Part shown: one piece after another, positions 13,696 to 26,863 of the stretch
How the letters are laid out: the number at the start of each line of letters is the position of its first letter
Numbering within the stretch: the stretch's first letter is position 1
From: Phycomyces nitens
Taxonomy: Eukaryota > Mucoromycota > Mucoromycetes > Mucorales > Phycomycetaceae
NCBI GenBank assembly: GCA_022702545.1
Contig: JAHRBC010000001.1
Span: forward strand, 9,672,001-9,736,000
Length of the DNA stretch: 64,000 nucleotides
Direction: 5' to 3'
Position numbers and translations under genes: made by a program
Notes under the pieces: generated by a model
What the model saw: only the letters and a program-made list of their open reading frames with translations
Database searches by the model: none
What the model was told of the DNA's origin: nothing

Positions 13696-16600
13696 ATGTC
13701 TCTTCCTAATCACTCTGGCTCATCGGCCTTCAAGTCCTCTGCATACATGGTTGGCATGGGCATCAAGAGAGCCGCAAAACTCTCAACTCGGAATCCTATT
13801 GAGATGATCGTCGTTGTCCTCATCCTCTCCTCATTCAGTTACTTTTATCTCTTCAACCTTGCCCGCACCTCTGACATCTTCTCTGGAACAGCCACACGTC
13901 TATACCCTACTTCAGTATATGCTCCCACCCAGAACCATCCCTTTTCGCTGGTCGATCGGACGGCCGATAGCACAATAGCACCCAATGCCGTAAAGGTCCA
14001 TTTGCACCAAATCGTAGTATCTGATCCCAAGCACGGTGTCCTATCTCGTCAAACCCTTGCCTCTGTGCTCCGGTTCCAACAAATGGCCGAGAATGAAATT
14101 TACGTGCCCGATAACACAGCCGTCAATCGATTTGCGTTCAATAAAGACCTGTGTTACAAGACCTCTGTTCCATTTTCTTATTCCAACCCCTGCTTTGCTC
14201 ACTCTCCAGCCGAATTCTGGCAGGACGAAGCCACCCTTTTGGCCGACAAGAACATCCGGTCTACTGTTGAAGCCAATCTTGACGCTGCAAAGAATGTGTT
14301 TGGGGATCTTCAGCTCAATGCAACCTACGCCAGTTCAGTGACACTTTCGTACGCCTTCAACACCACTGGTGACTATCGCGAACATTTGGCCGACATGTGG
14401 AAACACAAGGTTTCTACACTTCCTCCCGGTGACCTCGTCTCTCTCTCAAACATCGGACAACAGGAAAACGTTTTTGCCTGGCTATTCATCGTTACACGCA
14501 ATGTTATCTTCCGTGTCAAGGAGCTCATTGACCTTGCAGACAATATCGACATCATCGTTATTTTGGTGGGCTACATCATGATGATCGCAACTTTTATCTC
14601 GCTCTATATCAACATGCGTGCCATGGGATCCCGCTATACTCTCGGTAATGCTCTTTGTGTTTTGTTTTGTTTTTTTAAAAAAAATACATACATATATACA
14701 GTCACTAACCCACAATCCCCTTAGCAACCGCCGTTGTCTTTAATGGCTTCTTTTCCTTTATGTTGGCTCTCTTGACTGTCCGTGCTCTTGGAGTGGACGT
14801 GTATCCCGTCGTGTTGGCGTAAGTAGTAGTACTCAGGCTTGGCATAGAGTTAAATGCTAATAGTTGTTATAGTGAGGCCATTCCATTTTTGGCAGTAACC
14901 ATTGGGTTTGAGCGACCCTTCAAACTCACCAAGCGCGTCTTCCAGTTTAGCAAGGAGACTCCTCTGACAAAGCAGGAGATCCGTACCACGATCATGCGCG
15001 CTGTCGACACTGTTGCACTGCCAATTGCCCGCGATTGCTTCATGGAAATCGTTGTCCTTGTGTTGGGCGCAAAGTCTGGCATTTCTGGTCTGGAAGAGTT
15101 TTGTTTGCTGAGTGCAATCCTTTTGGCCTATGATTTCATCATCATGTTTACCTGGTACACCGCTGTGCTGGCACTCAAGTTGGAGGTAAAATAATAATAA
15201 TAATATCATTGACAGAATTCGTACCTGTGCTTATCACGTTTACTATAGCTGTTGCGCATCAGAGAGATCAATGGTGTGTCTGCAGATGACATCAAAAAGG
15301 GAACAAAGAAGTCGACCGGCTATATCCGCCGTACTGTTATCAAGGCTTTTAGCGACGACCATGCTGCTGGTGCCAATCCTACCAACCAAAAGGCCGATGG
15401 TCCTATTATTGGACGCGTCAAGTTGTTGATGGTAATTAGGACAAGTTGTTTTCACTCAAATGTACTAATCAATCAATCCAGATCGTCGGCTTTGTCGTCA
15501 TGCACATCTTCAAGTTCTGTTCTGCATTCCAGTCTGTTGGCCCCCAGGTCAACATTGCCGAGCCCTCGATTGCTGTTGTGTTGGACCAATTGCTCGAACA
15601 GCACAAGGCATCTGCCCAGGCCTCGCTTCCATTCTTTGTCCAGGTCTTCCCTGCCATGCCTTTCCACGTCGCCACCGTCAACAAGAGTTTTGTGCCTGAT
15701 GCCATTTCGCGCCCCCTTGAAGCATTGTTCGATACCTACGCCGTCTATATCCAGCACCCTGTTATCAGCAAGTGGCTCACCATTGCCCTCTTTGTATCCC
15801 TCTTCCTCAACACCTACCTCTTCAATGTCGCCAAGCAACCACAGCAGATTGTCGAACACGTTGGACAGGACAAGAAGATCGCTGTCATTGAACAAGTCCA
15901 GCCCCTGGCCGAATTGTCCGAGAAGCAAAAGGCCACCGTTGTCCAGGCTCCTCCTCCTCCTGCACCTATCCAACCCGTCGTCATGGCTCCTCACAAACGC
16001 AGTCACCATCACCATCACCATCACCACCAGTCTGATATCATCCGTCCTGTTGATGAGTGTGTTGCTCTTGTACGCACCCCAGAAATGCTGAACGACGAGG
16101 AGGTTATTTCGCTGGTTGAGAACGGAAAGATGGCATCGTATGCTCTTGAGAAAGTTTTGGGTGATCTTCAGCGAGCAGTTGGAATCCGTCGTGCCCTCAT
16201 CTCTCGTGCTTCAATCACAAAGACTCTGGAAGCCAGTGCCCTGCCCCTCGAGAACTATCACTACGACAAGGTGATGGGTGCTTGCTGCGAGAACGTGATC
16301 GGATACATGCCTATTCCCGTAGGTGTTGCTGGCCCTATGAACATTGACGGAGACCTTATCCATATCCCCATGGCTACTACCGAAGGCTGTCTCGTTGCTT
16401 CTACTGCCCGTGGTTGCAAGGCTATTAACGCTGGTGGTGGAGCCTCTACGATTGTGATTGCTGATGGTATGACCCGTGGACCCTGCGTCGAATTCCCCAC
16501 AATCCTGCGTGCTGCTGCTTGTAAGCTCTGGATTGAAAACGAAGGAAATGATATTGTCACAAACGCATTCAACTCGACCTCCCGCTTTGCTCGTCTTCGT

Positions 16601-17392
16601 AAACTCAAGATTGCCTTGGCTGGCAAACTTGTCTTTATCCGTTTCTCGACCACAACTGGCGATGCCATGGGCATGAACATGATCTCCAAGGGTTGTGAAA
16701 AGGCCTTGAGCATAATCACCGAACATTTCCCTGACATGCAAATCATCTCACTCTCTGGAAACTACTGTACCGACAAGAAGCCTGCTGCAATCAACTGGAT
16801 TGAGGGCCGTGGAAAGTCTGTTGTTACCGAAGCTGTTATTCCTGGTGCCATTGTCGAAAAGGTCCTCAAGACAACTGTTGCTGCCCTGGTGGAGCTGAAC
16901 ATTAGCAAGAACCTGATCGGATCTGCCATGGCCGGATCTGTTGGTGGTTTCAATGCTCATGCTGCCAATATCCTCACTGCTATTTATCTCGCCACTGGTC
17001 AGGACCCTGCCCAGAACGTCGAAAGTTCCAACTGTATCACTCTCATGAAGGCTGTCAATAACAACCAGGATTTGCATATCTCATGTACTATGCCCAGTAT
17101 CGAAGTGGGTACAATCGGTGGTGGCACCATCTTGCCTCCCCAGCAGTCGATGCTTGACATGCTCGGTGTCCGTGGTCCTCATCCCACCGAGCCTGGAAAG
17201 AATGCCCAACGCTTGGCCCGTATCATTTGTGCTGCTGTCATGGCAGGCGAACTATCACTGTGTGCAGCTCTTGCTGCTGGACATTTGGTCAAGGCCCACA
17301 TGGCCCACAACCGTGGCACACAAGCTCCCACCATTACTTCTGGACCTGCGCCTTCCACAGGCACAGAGCCTGGCACTTGCATCAAATCTTAA
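13696..17392 (+). CDS. HMG1: 3-hydroxy-3-methylglutaryl-CoA reductase
   Basis: Five exons: 13696-14644, 14725-14818, 14873-15185, 15249-15431, 15482-17392, joined to 1149 residues. It reduces HMG-CoA to mevalonate with NADPH, the committed step to sterols and, in this group of fungi, carotenoids and trisporoids. A membrane segment lies at about residues 35-53. A sterol-sensing-type multi-span region runs from about 280 to 530. A linker with a run of eight His (near residue 690) leads to the catalytic domain: [17 protein letters not shown] (about 785), TTEGCLVAS (catalytic Glu), GDAMGMNM (NADPH), [15 protein letters not shown] (catalytic Lys), [13 protein letters not shown] (catalytic Asp), [12 protein letters not shown] and [11 protein letters not shown] (catalytic His). 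It is ER-anchored. The position that in animals follows HNR as the AMPK-target Ser is Gly-Thr here, so that control is probably absent or different. Confidence 0.97.
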
Positions 17393-20052
17393 CATACATA
17401 CACGCACAAAGGAGGCAATCCAAAGTCTACTTTTCATATCTCTCTCTATCTATTTCTCTCTTTAGTTCTCTCTCTCTCTTAACCCTTATTCCAATAAACT
17501 TAGTAGATTCTTTTCTTTTCATTTGTTATTTTGTCTATATTAATAACTGCTTATAAATACAAAGCTTACGCTCAAATGCGGGCTTTAAAAATCCAAGCAG
17601 CGGATTCAAAAATAATAAATTGCGGATTACAAAAATTCAATTGTCAGTTTTGTAGAAAAACCAAATAACGGATTTGTCTAGTCCACATTAGCTTTTTAGA
17701 TTGTCGATTAAATGAACCTTGTTTGACCAGTTAAAAGAAGCTTTATCCAATAATTAAGCTAGACCCTGGACATGAAAACTTGGCAAAATGACTTTCTCAA
17801 ATGCTGGTTTCGTTTTATTTAAATGCTAAAAACCAAGAAAAGATATAGTCTGGTACAATCAATACGCTAATAACACAAGTACGCCTATCTTGACAAGACC
17901 AATTTGGTCCATAGTCGTAACAGTAAATAGACGGCAAAGGAAATAACAAGATTACACCTTACTAATTGTGATATATTCTGGTTGTCGATACTTGCTTATT
18001 CTTTACTCTTTACGCATCACAATTCGCACGATTAGAATCAATAAAGACTCTTGAATCCATATAGTATATATCTTGCTAACAAGAGTTTATAATACGGCTT
18101 GAACAAACTAACAATAGTCATTTATTTATAATCTACTCTTTACACCAACATGTTAGAATATACTACTTTTAAAAAACGGTTTCAAACATGGATTACTGCT
18201 CGTATCTCTTTTTTGCTTTGACTTCTGTCTATCAAGGAAAGTAAATGAAGCACACCTTTATGCCTTATCTGTTGGCTTGTACCTTGTATTCCTGTTAATT
18301 CACATAGTCCGCGACTTGCTTTATGCTACGTCAATTTAACGGTATCTCAATGATCAAGGCTCTGACACTCAACCAGGTATTCCATGGCGAGAGTAATTGA
18401 GATACATTTGAAGATTCAAAGTCTTTACAATATTTTCTTTTTTTGAAATAGAAGTTTGTTAAAATAATGAACTTTCATCTGCCTTTTTCATTATACTTTA
18501 TAGCCAATAACATGTAATCGGACATGTAAAAGTATATATGAAACAAGTCTATTGGTCTATTTCAGAAGCAGAACAACAAAGTTATTTTCCCTATTCTTGT
18601 ATAACATTTTGGTAAAATTTGACTTTTACGGTAACTGATAGTACTTCCCAAAATGCTTCTAGCAATTTCGGTTAATAAAAGTAACAAGGTCCATGCTATA
18701 TACCTATAGAACCTTTTTTTTTTTACCAATGATCTAAGAACTGGTCGATTGGTATTTCATAATCAGCAAATTGGATTTTCAAAGCCGCCATTTGAGCCAA
18801 AAAAAGAAGAAGAAGAAAAAAAGAAGAAAAAAAAAAAAACTATATAAAATACACCAAAAGAGGTGCACGATCTTTGGGCGGGGAAGCCTGTAATCAATGT
18901 AATACAGGTGAAACGGCCATGAAAAAAAAAGTTCTTCTGAGTATTCATTAGGGTCTAACGGAATCTTTTCTTTCTCTTGTTCCTTTTTGCTGTGGATCGA
19001 TTAACAAACATGGTAAACCTTCTTATTTGTGCTTCTTGCTCATGTGCAGCTTATCTTTGTTTGAGCAACAAGGTACAGTGTGTCGGATGAAGCAAAGATC
19101 TGTTAATTGTAGCAGCCAAGAACTTAAATTTGACATATGAATTTCCATGTAAATTCATTTGAAAGCACCTTGATTGCGTGAGAGATTGAGAACATTACCC
19201 ACAGACAATCCTGCCCCACCTTCTCTCTCTCTATATGTTATAATATTGAATTCCAGAACCAATTTTACTTGTTATATTATATTTTGTCCCCCCTTTTTCC
19301 TTCCCGCGCTGGCTTGGTTTGTTTGCTAGGCGTGTTTTTTGTTTTTTTTTCTGGTTTGTTTGTTAAATGATAAGGAGAGGAATAATGGTCCCAGAGGAAA
19401 TCCTCAAAGACCCAAAAAATAAACCCACGGCAATTGTGCTATCAATTCAAAGGCCTTGCTTCCGATTGGGCTGGTTCCAAGTTACTCTTTTTGAATTTAT
19501 TTCTTTGCCATTAAACCATCATTAAACCATCATTACAACAGTTCAATTAACGATACACTAAGTTTAATCGATACGGGGAGGAGGGTGGTCTGGGTGGCAA
19601 GAAAGCGATCTTGAAAACAAAATATTACCTTGGCATTAGAATACCCAGCCTCACCACCATCAAATATTGTCCGGTAATGATTGTAATTCTTGCCCAAAAA
19701 AAAAAACAACCATGGGTCACCTAGGAGCATCCTTGATATTTATTCTCTCAATAAGTACCCATGTAGATATTATCAGCAATACTTTGGCCTGCCTATGAAA
19801 TATAGCCGCACAGATCATCCAAAAGATGACAAGACTGTGATAAAATTCCAAGGGTTTCAGATTGTCCTTTTAATAAAATGAACTCGTAGATCAAGATGTT
19901 CATAAAGAACGAATTTGCTTTAAATCGACCCTCATTTTGAGTTGCAATCTTTATTCGTCTTTACACTCTGAAAGTAAGTTTTTTTTTTAAAAAAAATAGA
20001 TATACATATATATGTTTTTATTGAATACCAAAGGCCCTTAGAGGATCGAGCA
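17393..20052. other. Intergenic region, no gene seen
   Basis: About 2.66 kb, AT-rich, with CT-rich tracts just after HMGR and A/G homopolymer runs near 18800. The short ORFs (for example 19690-19881) have no recognisable content. The last ~100 bp form the leader of the glucanase gene. Confidence 0.5.
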
Positions 20053-21685
20053 ATGCACGAGGTCAACGCACCTTACAATAACCAGGGCATTCCTCCAACC
20101 TCACATCCACAGTGGGATGCTGATATCCTGAACCCAAAGGCAGATCAGGCCAATTTCTATGACCAGGAGCCAAACCAGTCATGGCTCAGGCGCCACAAGA
20201 AACCAGTGGTTGCCACAGTTATCGTGGCAGTGGTACTCTCTATAGCCATCCCACTTGGCATCATACTTCCCCAAGAGACCAAAGCACAGCAGGAGAATGT
20301 CAACTCCCAGCAGCCGTCAATTGACCCCAAAAATATCGATGATTACGATTATTTCAACAACTCTGCTCGCCCAAACCTCTTGACCCCTCCTCTCACAGAC
20401 ACATTCCAGTATGGAAAACAAAAGATCCGAGGTGTCAATATTGGAGGCTGGCTAGTCACCGAGCCATTCATAACCCCAGATCTATTCGACCAATTCCCAG
20501 CCTCAGATAACATTGTAGACGAGTGGTCGCTCTGCAAGAAGCTTGGTCCTGAAGAGGCCATGAGACAGCTAAAACAACACTATGAGACATTCATCACAGA
20601 AGAGGATTTCCGCAAGATTGCAGAAATGGGACTCAATCATGTCAGAATCCCCACAGGCCACTGGGCAGTACAGGTGGCTCCAGATGAGCCCTATGTGCCC
20701 AATCTTTCCTGGACATATCTTCTCAAGGGTATCCAGTGGGCTCGCAAGTACGGGCTCCGGGTAATGGTCGAGCTGCACACCGCACCAGGATCACAGAACG
20801 GCTGGAACCATTCTGGACACAAAGGTGTGATTGGGTGGCTGAACGGTACGGATGGAGAGGCCAATGCAGAAAGAACGATGAATATTATCCAGAACATGAC
20901 CGAGTTCTTTAGTGCTCCAGAATGGGCCAATGTTGTGCCAATATTTGGTGTGCTTAATGAGCCTGCAATCTACCGTTTGCCTAGCAAGGAGCGTGTCAAG
21001 GAATGGTATCGGACTAGCTACGACGTGATCCGTAATCACGCACAGGCCGGGGGTCCTCTGTTGACGTACCACGAAGGGTTCCTTGGCATGCCCGAGTGGA
21101 ACGGCTTCTTTACAGAGCACAACAAGCGAGTGATTCTCGGTAAGGAATATAAAGTGCTCGAGCCATCTGGTCTAACCTTTACACTTAGAGACCCACAACT
21201 ACCTCATCTTTGATCAGGGTCTGGTCTCAATGGATCGTAAGAATCAGGCAGAATTCCCATGTGGAAGTTGGCGTAATGATCTCGGAAAGGCAATGAAGGA
21301 TATCGGACCAACCATGGTTGGCGAGTTTTCTGTAGCCACAAACGATTGCGGAAAGTATCTCAATGGCGTTGGTCTGGGCACACGTATGGAAGGAACGTTT
21401 GAAGAAGATGGAGTCAAGAAGCCTCCCGTGTGCCCTACCTGCAACTGCAAAGCCATGGAGGACTGGACTACCTGGGATGCCGACTATAAGGCGTTCCTAA
21501 AGTCATTTGCAGAGCGCCAGATGGATGCATTTGAGACGAGCTATGGCTGGTTCTTTTGGACATACAAGACCCAGAACCACGCAAACCCTCATTGGGACTA
21601 TCTGTTGGGTTGGGAACAGGGCTGGATCCCTAAGGATGCTAACCACAGAGAGTTTTCTTGTACAGAGGCCAGTCTGGGTGCATAG
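20053..21685 (+). CDS. Membrane-anchored exo-beta-1,3-glucanase (GH5)
   Basis: Two exons, 20053-21139 and 21189-21685, giving 527 residues. A cytosolic N-terminus (about 48 residues) is followed by a single membrane span (KKPVVATVIVAVVLSIAIPLGIILP, given here by position about 50-75), so this is a type II membrane protein facing the wall. The GH5 glucan 1,3-beta-glucosidase motifs are IRGVNIGGWLVTEPFITP, NHVRIPTGHWA, VMVELHTAPGSQNGWNHSG, GVLNEPA (acid/base Glu), THNYLIF, GEFSVATNDCGKYLNG (nucleophile Glu) and YGWFFWTYKT. It trims beta-1,3-glucan at the cell surface, like the ascomycete membrane-bound ExgD enzymes. The intron interrupts ILETHNYL. The start ATG is the first in frame after a TA-rich leader. 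Confidence 0.95.
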
Positions 21686-21784
21686 CTAACTAGCTAACTA
21701 GATGTTGGCGAGATTTAATGATTATAATATATTAAGCATAACAACTTTGGTGAATATAACATGGGGATTTTATATTTATTGAAA

Positions 21785-21814
21785 TGTATACATGTATACA
21801 TGTATACATGTATA
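21785..21814. repeat. Palindromic 8-bp tandem repeat
   Basis: About four units of the self-complementary octamer GTATACAT in the 3' flank of the glucanase gene. It could form a hairpin or cruciform and sits between two convergent genes. Confidence 0.85.
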
Positions 21815-22105
21815 AATTTATGTTGTAGTGATGCTTGTATGGATCTTCCACTTGTGATATTTGATGGGATAAAGAGTGTAATTAACAAAAATAAATAGAG
21901 AGATACCGCATAATCCATCATCATCAAGGCTAGCAAGACAATAAGGTGCAAGATGTAAGATAGGATATGAACAATGTTTTGTAGTTGATTGTTTGAATAA
22001 AAAGAGGGAGGGGAGGAGGAGGGGAGGGCAGGGGGGTGGGTGAGTGGGTTGCAAGATAAGGAGAGAGAGAAAGAGAAAGAGAGAGAGAAAGGGATCAGTC
22101 TATGT

Positions 22106-23090
22106 TCAATGGTCTTCAAGAAGTAATATGCCGTCAATCGTTTCTTCGCTCTCTTTGATGAGAGGACGGTATTCGGTATCTTCATCATCAAGGTAGCCTT
22201 CTCGCCAGCCTCGAATACCCTCGAGATAGTTGTCGTGTAGATTGGCTCGATATTCGTCCAGCTTCTCCATATTCTCCACAGCAAGATCCCGACCGAGACG
22301 CTGGATCTCACGTCCTCTGACAGACATCTTTTGAGCATGTTGTAATGCTGCATCCAGCAGGTCTCCAGTTGCAGTGAGTAGCTTTCCCATGATAACCCGT
22401 AGGACATGGTTATACCAAAACGAGATGAGTGGGACGGATTGAATGATGCCTGTGACATAGAGTTGGTCCGATGTCCGTTGCCATGTGAATATCACTGCTT
22501 ACCTTCCAATGTCCAACTGTCTTCTTGCTTGTAGATCTTCAATAGTCCACTGTCCTGCTCTGTCTCTCTGAAATGGAGGGTTGTGATGGCTGGGACCTGG
22601 AGGCGAATAAAGGAAGGGAAGATGGTGGGTGAAAGGTTCTGGATGAGATGAATTACGGCGGTTTGGCTAAGTAAATAGCATGTGATTGAATCAGAAAGCG
22701 TTTGGCTGCTAAATATTAATTATACTTATTTACCCATCGAATACGATATTTGTAATGGTTGGTTCTTGTCGATTGAGTGCCTGCCAGACCGTGTAGACAC
22801 TTGATTGGAGTCAGCAAAAAAATAATATATATATATAGAGAGAGAGAGGAAGGGAATCTTACTATTGAATATTCAATACGCCTTCAGTGCTCATCACAGG
22901 CGATGTGAGGATTGCATCGGCAAAGAAGTAATATTCCAAAATCCGTTTTCTTCTCAGGGTGCTGTAGGAAAACAGATCTTGAATAAGACCTGTGGCAGAG
23001 TGAGATCGTGAATGAGTTTGTTGATTGCTTACTCTTGATGATGGAGTTTGATGACGTTTCGAGCTGCGTTTCAGTGTCAATGTCTGACAT
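22106..23090 (-). CDS. SigF-like / NTF2-like domain protein
   Basis: Five exons: 23090-23033, 22989-22863, 22799-22734, 22666-22503, 22449-22106, joined to 252 residues. The order 'FSYSTLRRKRILEYYFFADA-ILTSP', 'YVYTVWQALNR', 'TIFPSFIRLQVPAITTLHF' and 'WTLEGIIQSVPLISFWYNHV' resembles the fungal SigF-like NTF2-like family, a cone-shaped alpha+beta fold in which the early helix and a cavity precede a C-terminal hydrophobic helix. No catalytic residues are defined for the family, so the role is unknown. The C-terminal ~70 residues are charged and helical (KLLTATGDLLDAALQHAQKM onward). The gene is convergent with the glucanase, 421 bp away. Family assignment is by motif order only. Confidence 0.72.
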
Positions 23091-24600
23091 GATGTAAAGA
23101 GGTTAAAAGGGGCAAAGATTAGTAAAGAGAGAGAAAAAGGGAATACTCAAGGTTCATCCTTTATTTTCCCTTTAATTTTTTTTTGTTTTGTTATAAATAC
23201 ATGTACAAATATACAACTTAAAGAGCCACAAGTTGTACGAAAAAGGGTAGGCCCAGTCAGCAGCTAATATATATGACACAATAGCATATTCTATGGATGC
23301 ATATGAATATTCAAATATATATTATGATTATTATGAAATGTATTATGAAATATTATTATTATATATAAGCCCATCATAATAACATCACCAGAATAATGTA
23401 CAAATCAAGTGGATTTTCATGTAATCCAATTGGATTCACAACAAACAAGAATATCTAGTGAATCCATAAAAGCCCATTTTCCATGTACGGCCCCCCACAG
23501 TAGTAATTAAATACTTTTTAGCATAAAAGTGCAATATTAGATAGTAAATCCAGGCTAGTGGCAAAGGTGGCATTGAACAAGGCTATCTAACAATAAGTTT
23601 TTTCTTCTTTCGTAGTCATGATATAAAGGCTGTAGAGACCCCTGACTTGGCGCCCTCCCCCCTCTCCCCCTCTCCCCCAAGATCATCCTTGTACTCGAGT
23701 ATCTAGATCCAGGTAATTTGTCATTGTGTACAAGGACAATTGTATATAAAAACGATGTATTTCTGGGCAGGTCAATGAATATATAATTGCAAGGCAAGTC
23801 TGGCTTTTTATATATATATTTTTGTGGATTTAAATGGGCCTGTAAATCAACGTTCTTTGGTGCCCTTATTTTTCATTTAAATCACCATATTGTCCACCAA
23901 CCCGTCTGGTGAGATTTGATTTTGGTAGACATAATTTGTAAATCATGATCCAAAAATATTTCCCTCTAGGCTGTATAGTGGTTGATTTGAATGCAACATA
24001 AGGGCCCAGGAAGTTTGGAATGGCAGGTTGGAATGATTGATATTTTTCTTCTGTTTATGAAACTTGGCCATGTAAAAAGAGTAGTACAGTAAATCTGTTT
24101 GTTTGTTTAGTTTTCTTTGGATCACACTAGATTGGGCTCATGGAACAGATAATATTATTGCAAGTATAAAAATATTAATCCCCCAACAATAACTCTTACA
24201 AGGCTTCTTGGGGATTTTGAAATCGGATTCTTGTGAATAGAGCCAAGCAAATTGAAATCATGTACAGAGCCAATTGGTCTCTATAGCCTCTGGTTATACG
24301 ACCGAATTCTTGCCAACCAAAAATAAAAAAAGCCCTCCATCTTTTGCCCTTTCAGTATACTAAAAGGCGGGTTAAATGGGATAATAATAAGAACAGTATG
24401 TGCTCTTTAACAGTCACAATTAACAGGATCCAAGTCAATTCATTGATGAAAGACAAGGAGAAGAGGGGCGGAGGAAAAAGGAAATATATCTACCCCACTC
24501 ACATACTCACACAGGTAGGCGCCAATAAGGTGTTGCCAGCCGGTTTTTTGTACTTTTTTTTTGGTAGCGAACCTTCAACTTGTTCTCTCTCAGTCCTGCC
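23091..24600. other. Intergenic region between divergent SigF-like and derlin genes
   Basis: About 1.5 kb, AT-rich, with (TA)n runs near 23345 and 23805 and a C-rich patch near 23650. I see no supported ORF. It holds the promoters of both flanking genes. Confidence 0.5.
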
Positions 24601-25736
24601 ATGCCAACGCCTATCGAGACATGGTACACAGACATTCCACCCATCACACGCATCTACATAACAGCAGCTTGCCTTACCAGTCTTGCAGTGGTGAGTAGCT
24701 GGACTGATCAACCTTCTTTTGGTATTCTAATCATCCATGCAGCAACTCGGGTTTGTGCATCCACTCCATCTCTGGCTCAACTATGACAGGATCCTCTATG
24801 ATTTCCAGGTACACCAGCACCCAATGACCAAACTTTGTATTTAACATTATAAAGTGGTGGAGACTAGTGACAAACTTTCTATACTTTGGGCCCATTTCAA
24901 TCGACTACTTCTTTCACATGTTCTTCTTGTAACTATGGTTTGTGAATGGAAAACAAAAACGGGTTTTAAGCTTCAAAACCATAGAGCGCGCTATAGTAGA
25001 ATGATGGAAGAGGGCTTCTTTAGAAACAAGCCCGCCGATTATGTCTGGCTGCTGGTCTTTTCTGCCGGAGCACTCATTCTCCTATCCGTAAGCCCCAATA
25101 CCTGTAAATTCAGGGCAGAAATCAGAATATCATTATTATTATCATTATTATCATTACTAGTTTATCCTTCCTCATGCCTACATACCCTTCCTTGGATCCC
25201 CGTTGGCCTTCACAATGGTCTATATCTGGGCACGCCGCAATCCCTATGTCCGACTTAATTTCCTAGGCCTCATCGTCTTTCGTGCTCCACATCTCCCATG
25301 GGTCCTCTTGTGTTTTTCACTCTTGTTTGGAGGTCAATTGCCGGTTGGAGATCTTTTGGGAATAGCAGTGGGACACATTTACTACTTTTTTGAAGACATC
25401 TGGCCGAGGGACAATGCGAGTGGTGGAAAGAGGTGGCTGGAGACTCCTAGGCTCATGTAAGATGATATATAGACGAGTTCAAGACAGTATATATATATAC
25501 ATATATATATATATAATTAACAAACAATCTGTCCTATCCACACAATGGGAATCAGCCTTTGGACCCTTTCGAGAAACACGCGTGATAGTGCCCAGGTTGC
25601 CGAACCCCTCTCGGAAACCGTCCAGGACATTGCCATGGACCCCAACCCAGAGCCGTCTAATCCTCTTGAACCTGGACATACTTCCAGGCCAGAATCGACG
25701 AGCAGATTTGGAGAGGCAGAAGGAAGCGCAAATTAA
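24601..25736 (+). CDS. DER1: Derlin (ERAD rhomboid pseudoprotease)
   Basis: Exons 24601-24690, 24743-24808, 24855-24928, 24985-25087, 25161-25456 and a probable 25556-25736, joined to 269 residues. Derlins form the ER membrane retrotranslocation channel with the Hrd1 ligase and recruit Cdc48. Family blocks: [112 protein letters not shown] and [11 protein letters not shown]. The last includes the conserved 'HxYyfxeDxwP' segment. The unspliced frame stops at 25460, but that TAA lies inside a good donor (GTAAGA), and joining to the acceptor at 25555 adds about 60 Pro/Ser-rich residues. The family normally has a C-terminal tail here, so I prefer the spliced form. Confidence 0.88.
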
Positions 25737-26109
25737 TAGCGCGTGAAAAGCCGACTGTGTTGCACAACAACCTTTCCGGAGTAATGGAGCCAATAAAGAC
25801 AAAAATGCATGCTTCTATTGTATTTAATGTGGATTTTCATTTGTGTTCCGCTACTTTATGTGTAGAAAAGAAGGGCTTTTTTCTTTTTTATTTTTTCTTA
25901 TTAATTAATTAATTATTTATTTATATACTACTGATACTTGCATTTTCTTGTTTTCTGTCTTACTTCCTTTCTTTTCTAATTATTTAATATTGTGCCTGGC
26001 CAGCTCTATGCACTGCAGCAATCCTCACTAACCAACCATCTCTACATTGGCTACACGACTTTTACACTTTTACACTCTTATATCCCAACAATCTATTCCC
26101 TGCAATTGA
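25737..26109. other. Short intergenic region
   Basis: About 370 bp with a T-rich/ATTA-rich stretch (25870-25925), then the leader of the methyltransferase gene. No ORF is supported. Confidence 0.5.
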
Positions 26110-26826
26110 ATGGGAAACGTGCTAGGTTCAAAACCAAGCTCTTTAAAAGAGCCTCACGAAACATGGTCGTTTGGTTTTGGAGGCCATAATGTCCCAAAGC
26201 ACCTTCGACCCTCAAAACAGGCAAAAAAGACCCTAAAATCATCCAAATCATCCCAGGAAACCAAACCAGAAGAACCCCCAGAGATAGACGACAGCGACCG
26301 TATCGATCGTCTAGTTCGTGCCATTAGCTCGAGCGATAATGAGAACCAAGGTGATGAATCTGCCCAGAATAATTACACTGTCGATCCCCTGTTCAGTCCA
26401 GGTCCGCAAGGGGCCTTTCGATGGTTCAAAGGACGCCGGTTTGCAATCAGTAGCAAAAGGGTGAGTGATTATCCGCCATGTCGCACCTGGCTGACCTTGT
26501 CTGCAGGGAATTTCCAGTTCGCTTCCGAGTGATGCAGAGGAACTTGATCGTATCAGGGTATTGAATTATGTCTTGCGATGGGTATTTGGAGGGTAAGTAT
26601 CGCTCTATCAAACCATTACTTATAATACCAGAACAACCATTCTTGCTCCTGTAGAAGACCAGTTCCAAAAGGGCTGCAATGTCCTAAATATCGGGTGAGT
26701 TTGGCTTGCTGCTGTTGTTGATTGGACCCTTCTAACCTCTTTTATAGGAGCGGACCAGGGATGTGGGTAAGCCTCTTTGACCCATTAAACCAAAATCTCA
26801 AAGGTTATATACATATGTGTACATAC

Positions 26827-26863
<37 letters not shown>

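Noticed and set aside
16003..16029. Run of eight His codons in HMG-CoA reductase as a cloning tag
   Set aside because: It lies in the middle of a native linker with mixed CAC/CAT codons and intact flanking protein; it is a natural repeat.
15473..16741. Long minus-strand ORFs opposite HMG-CoA reductase
   Set aside because: They are antisense shadows of a strongly conserved coding region; composition is low in conserved motifs and no splice or start context supports them.
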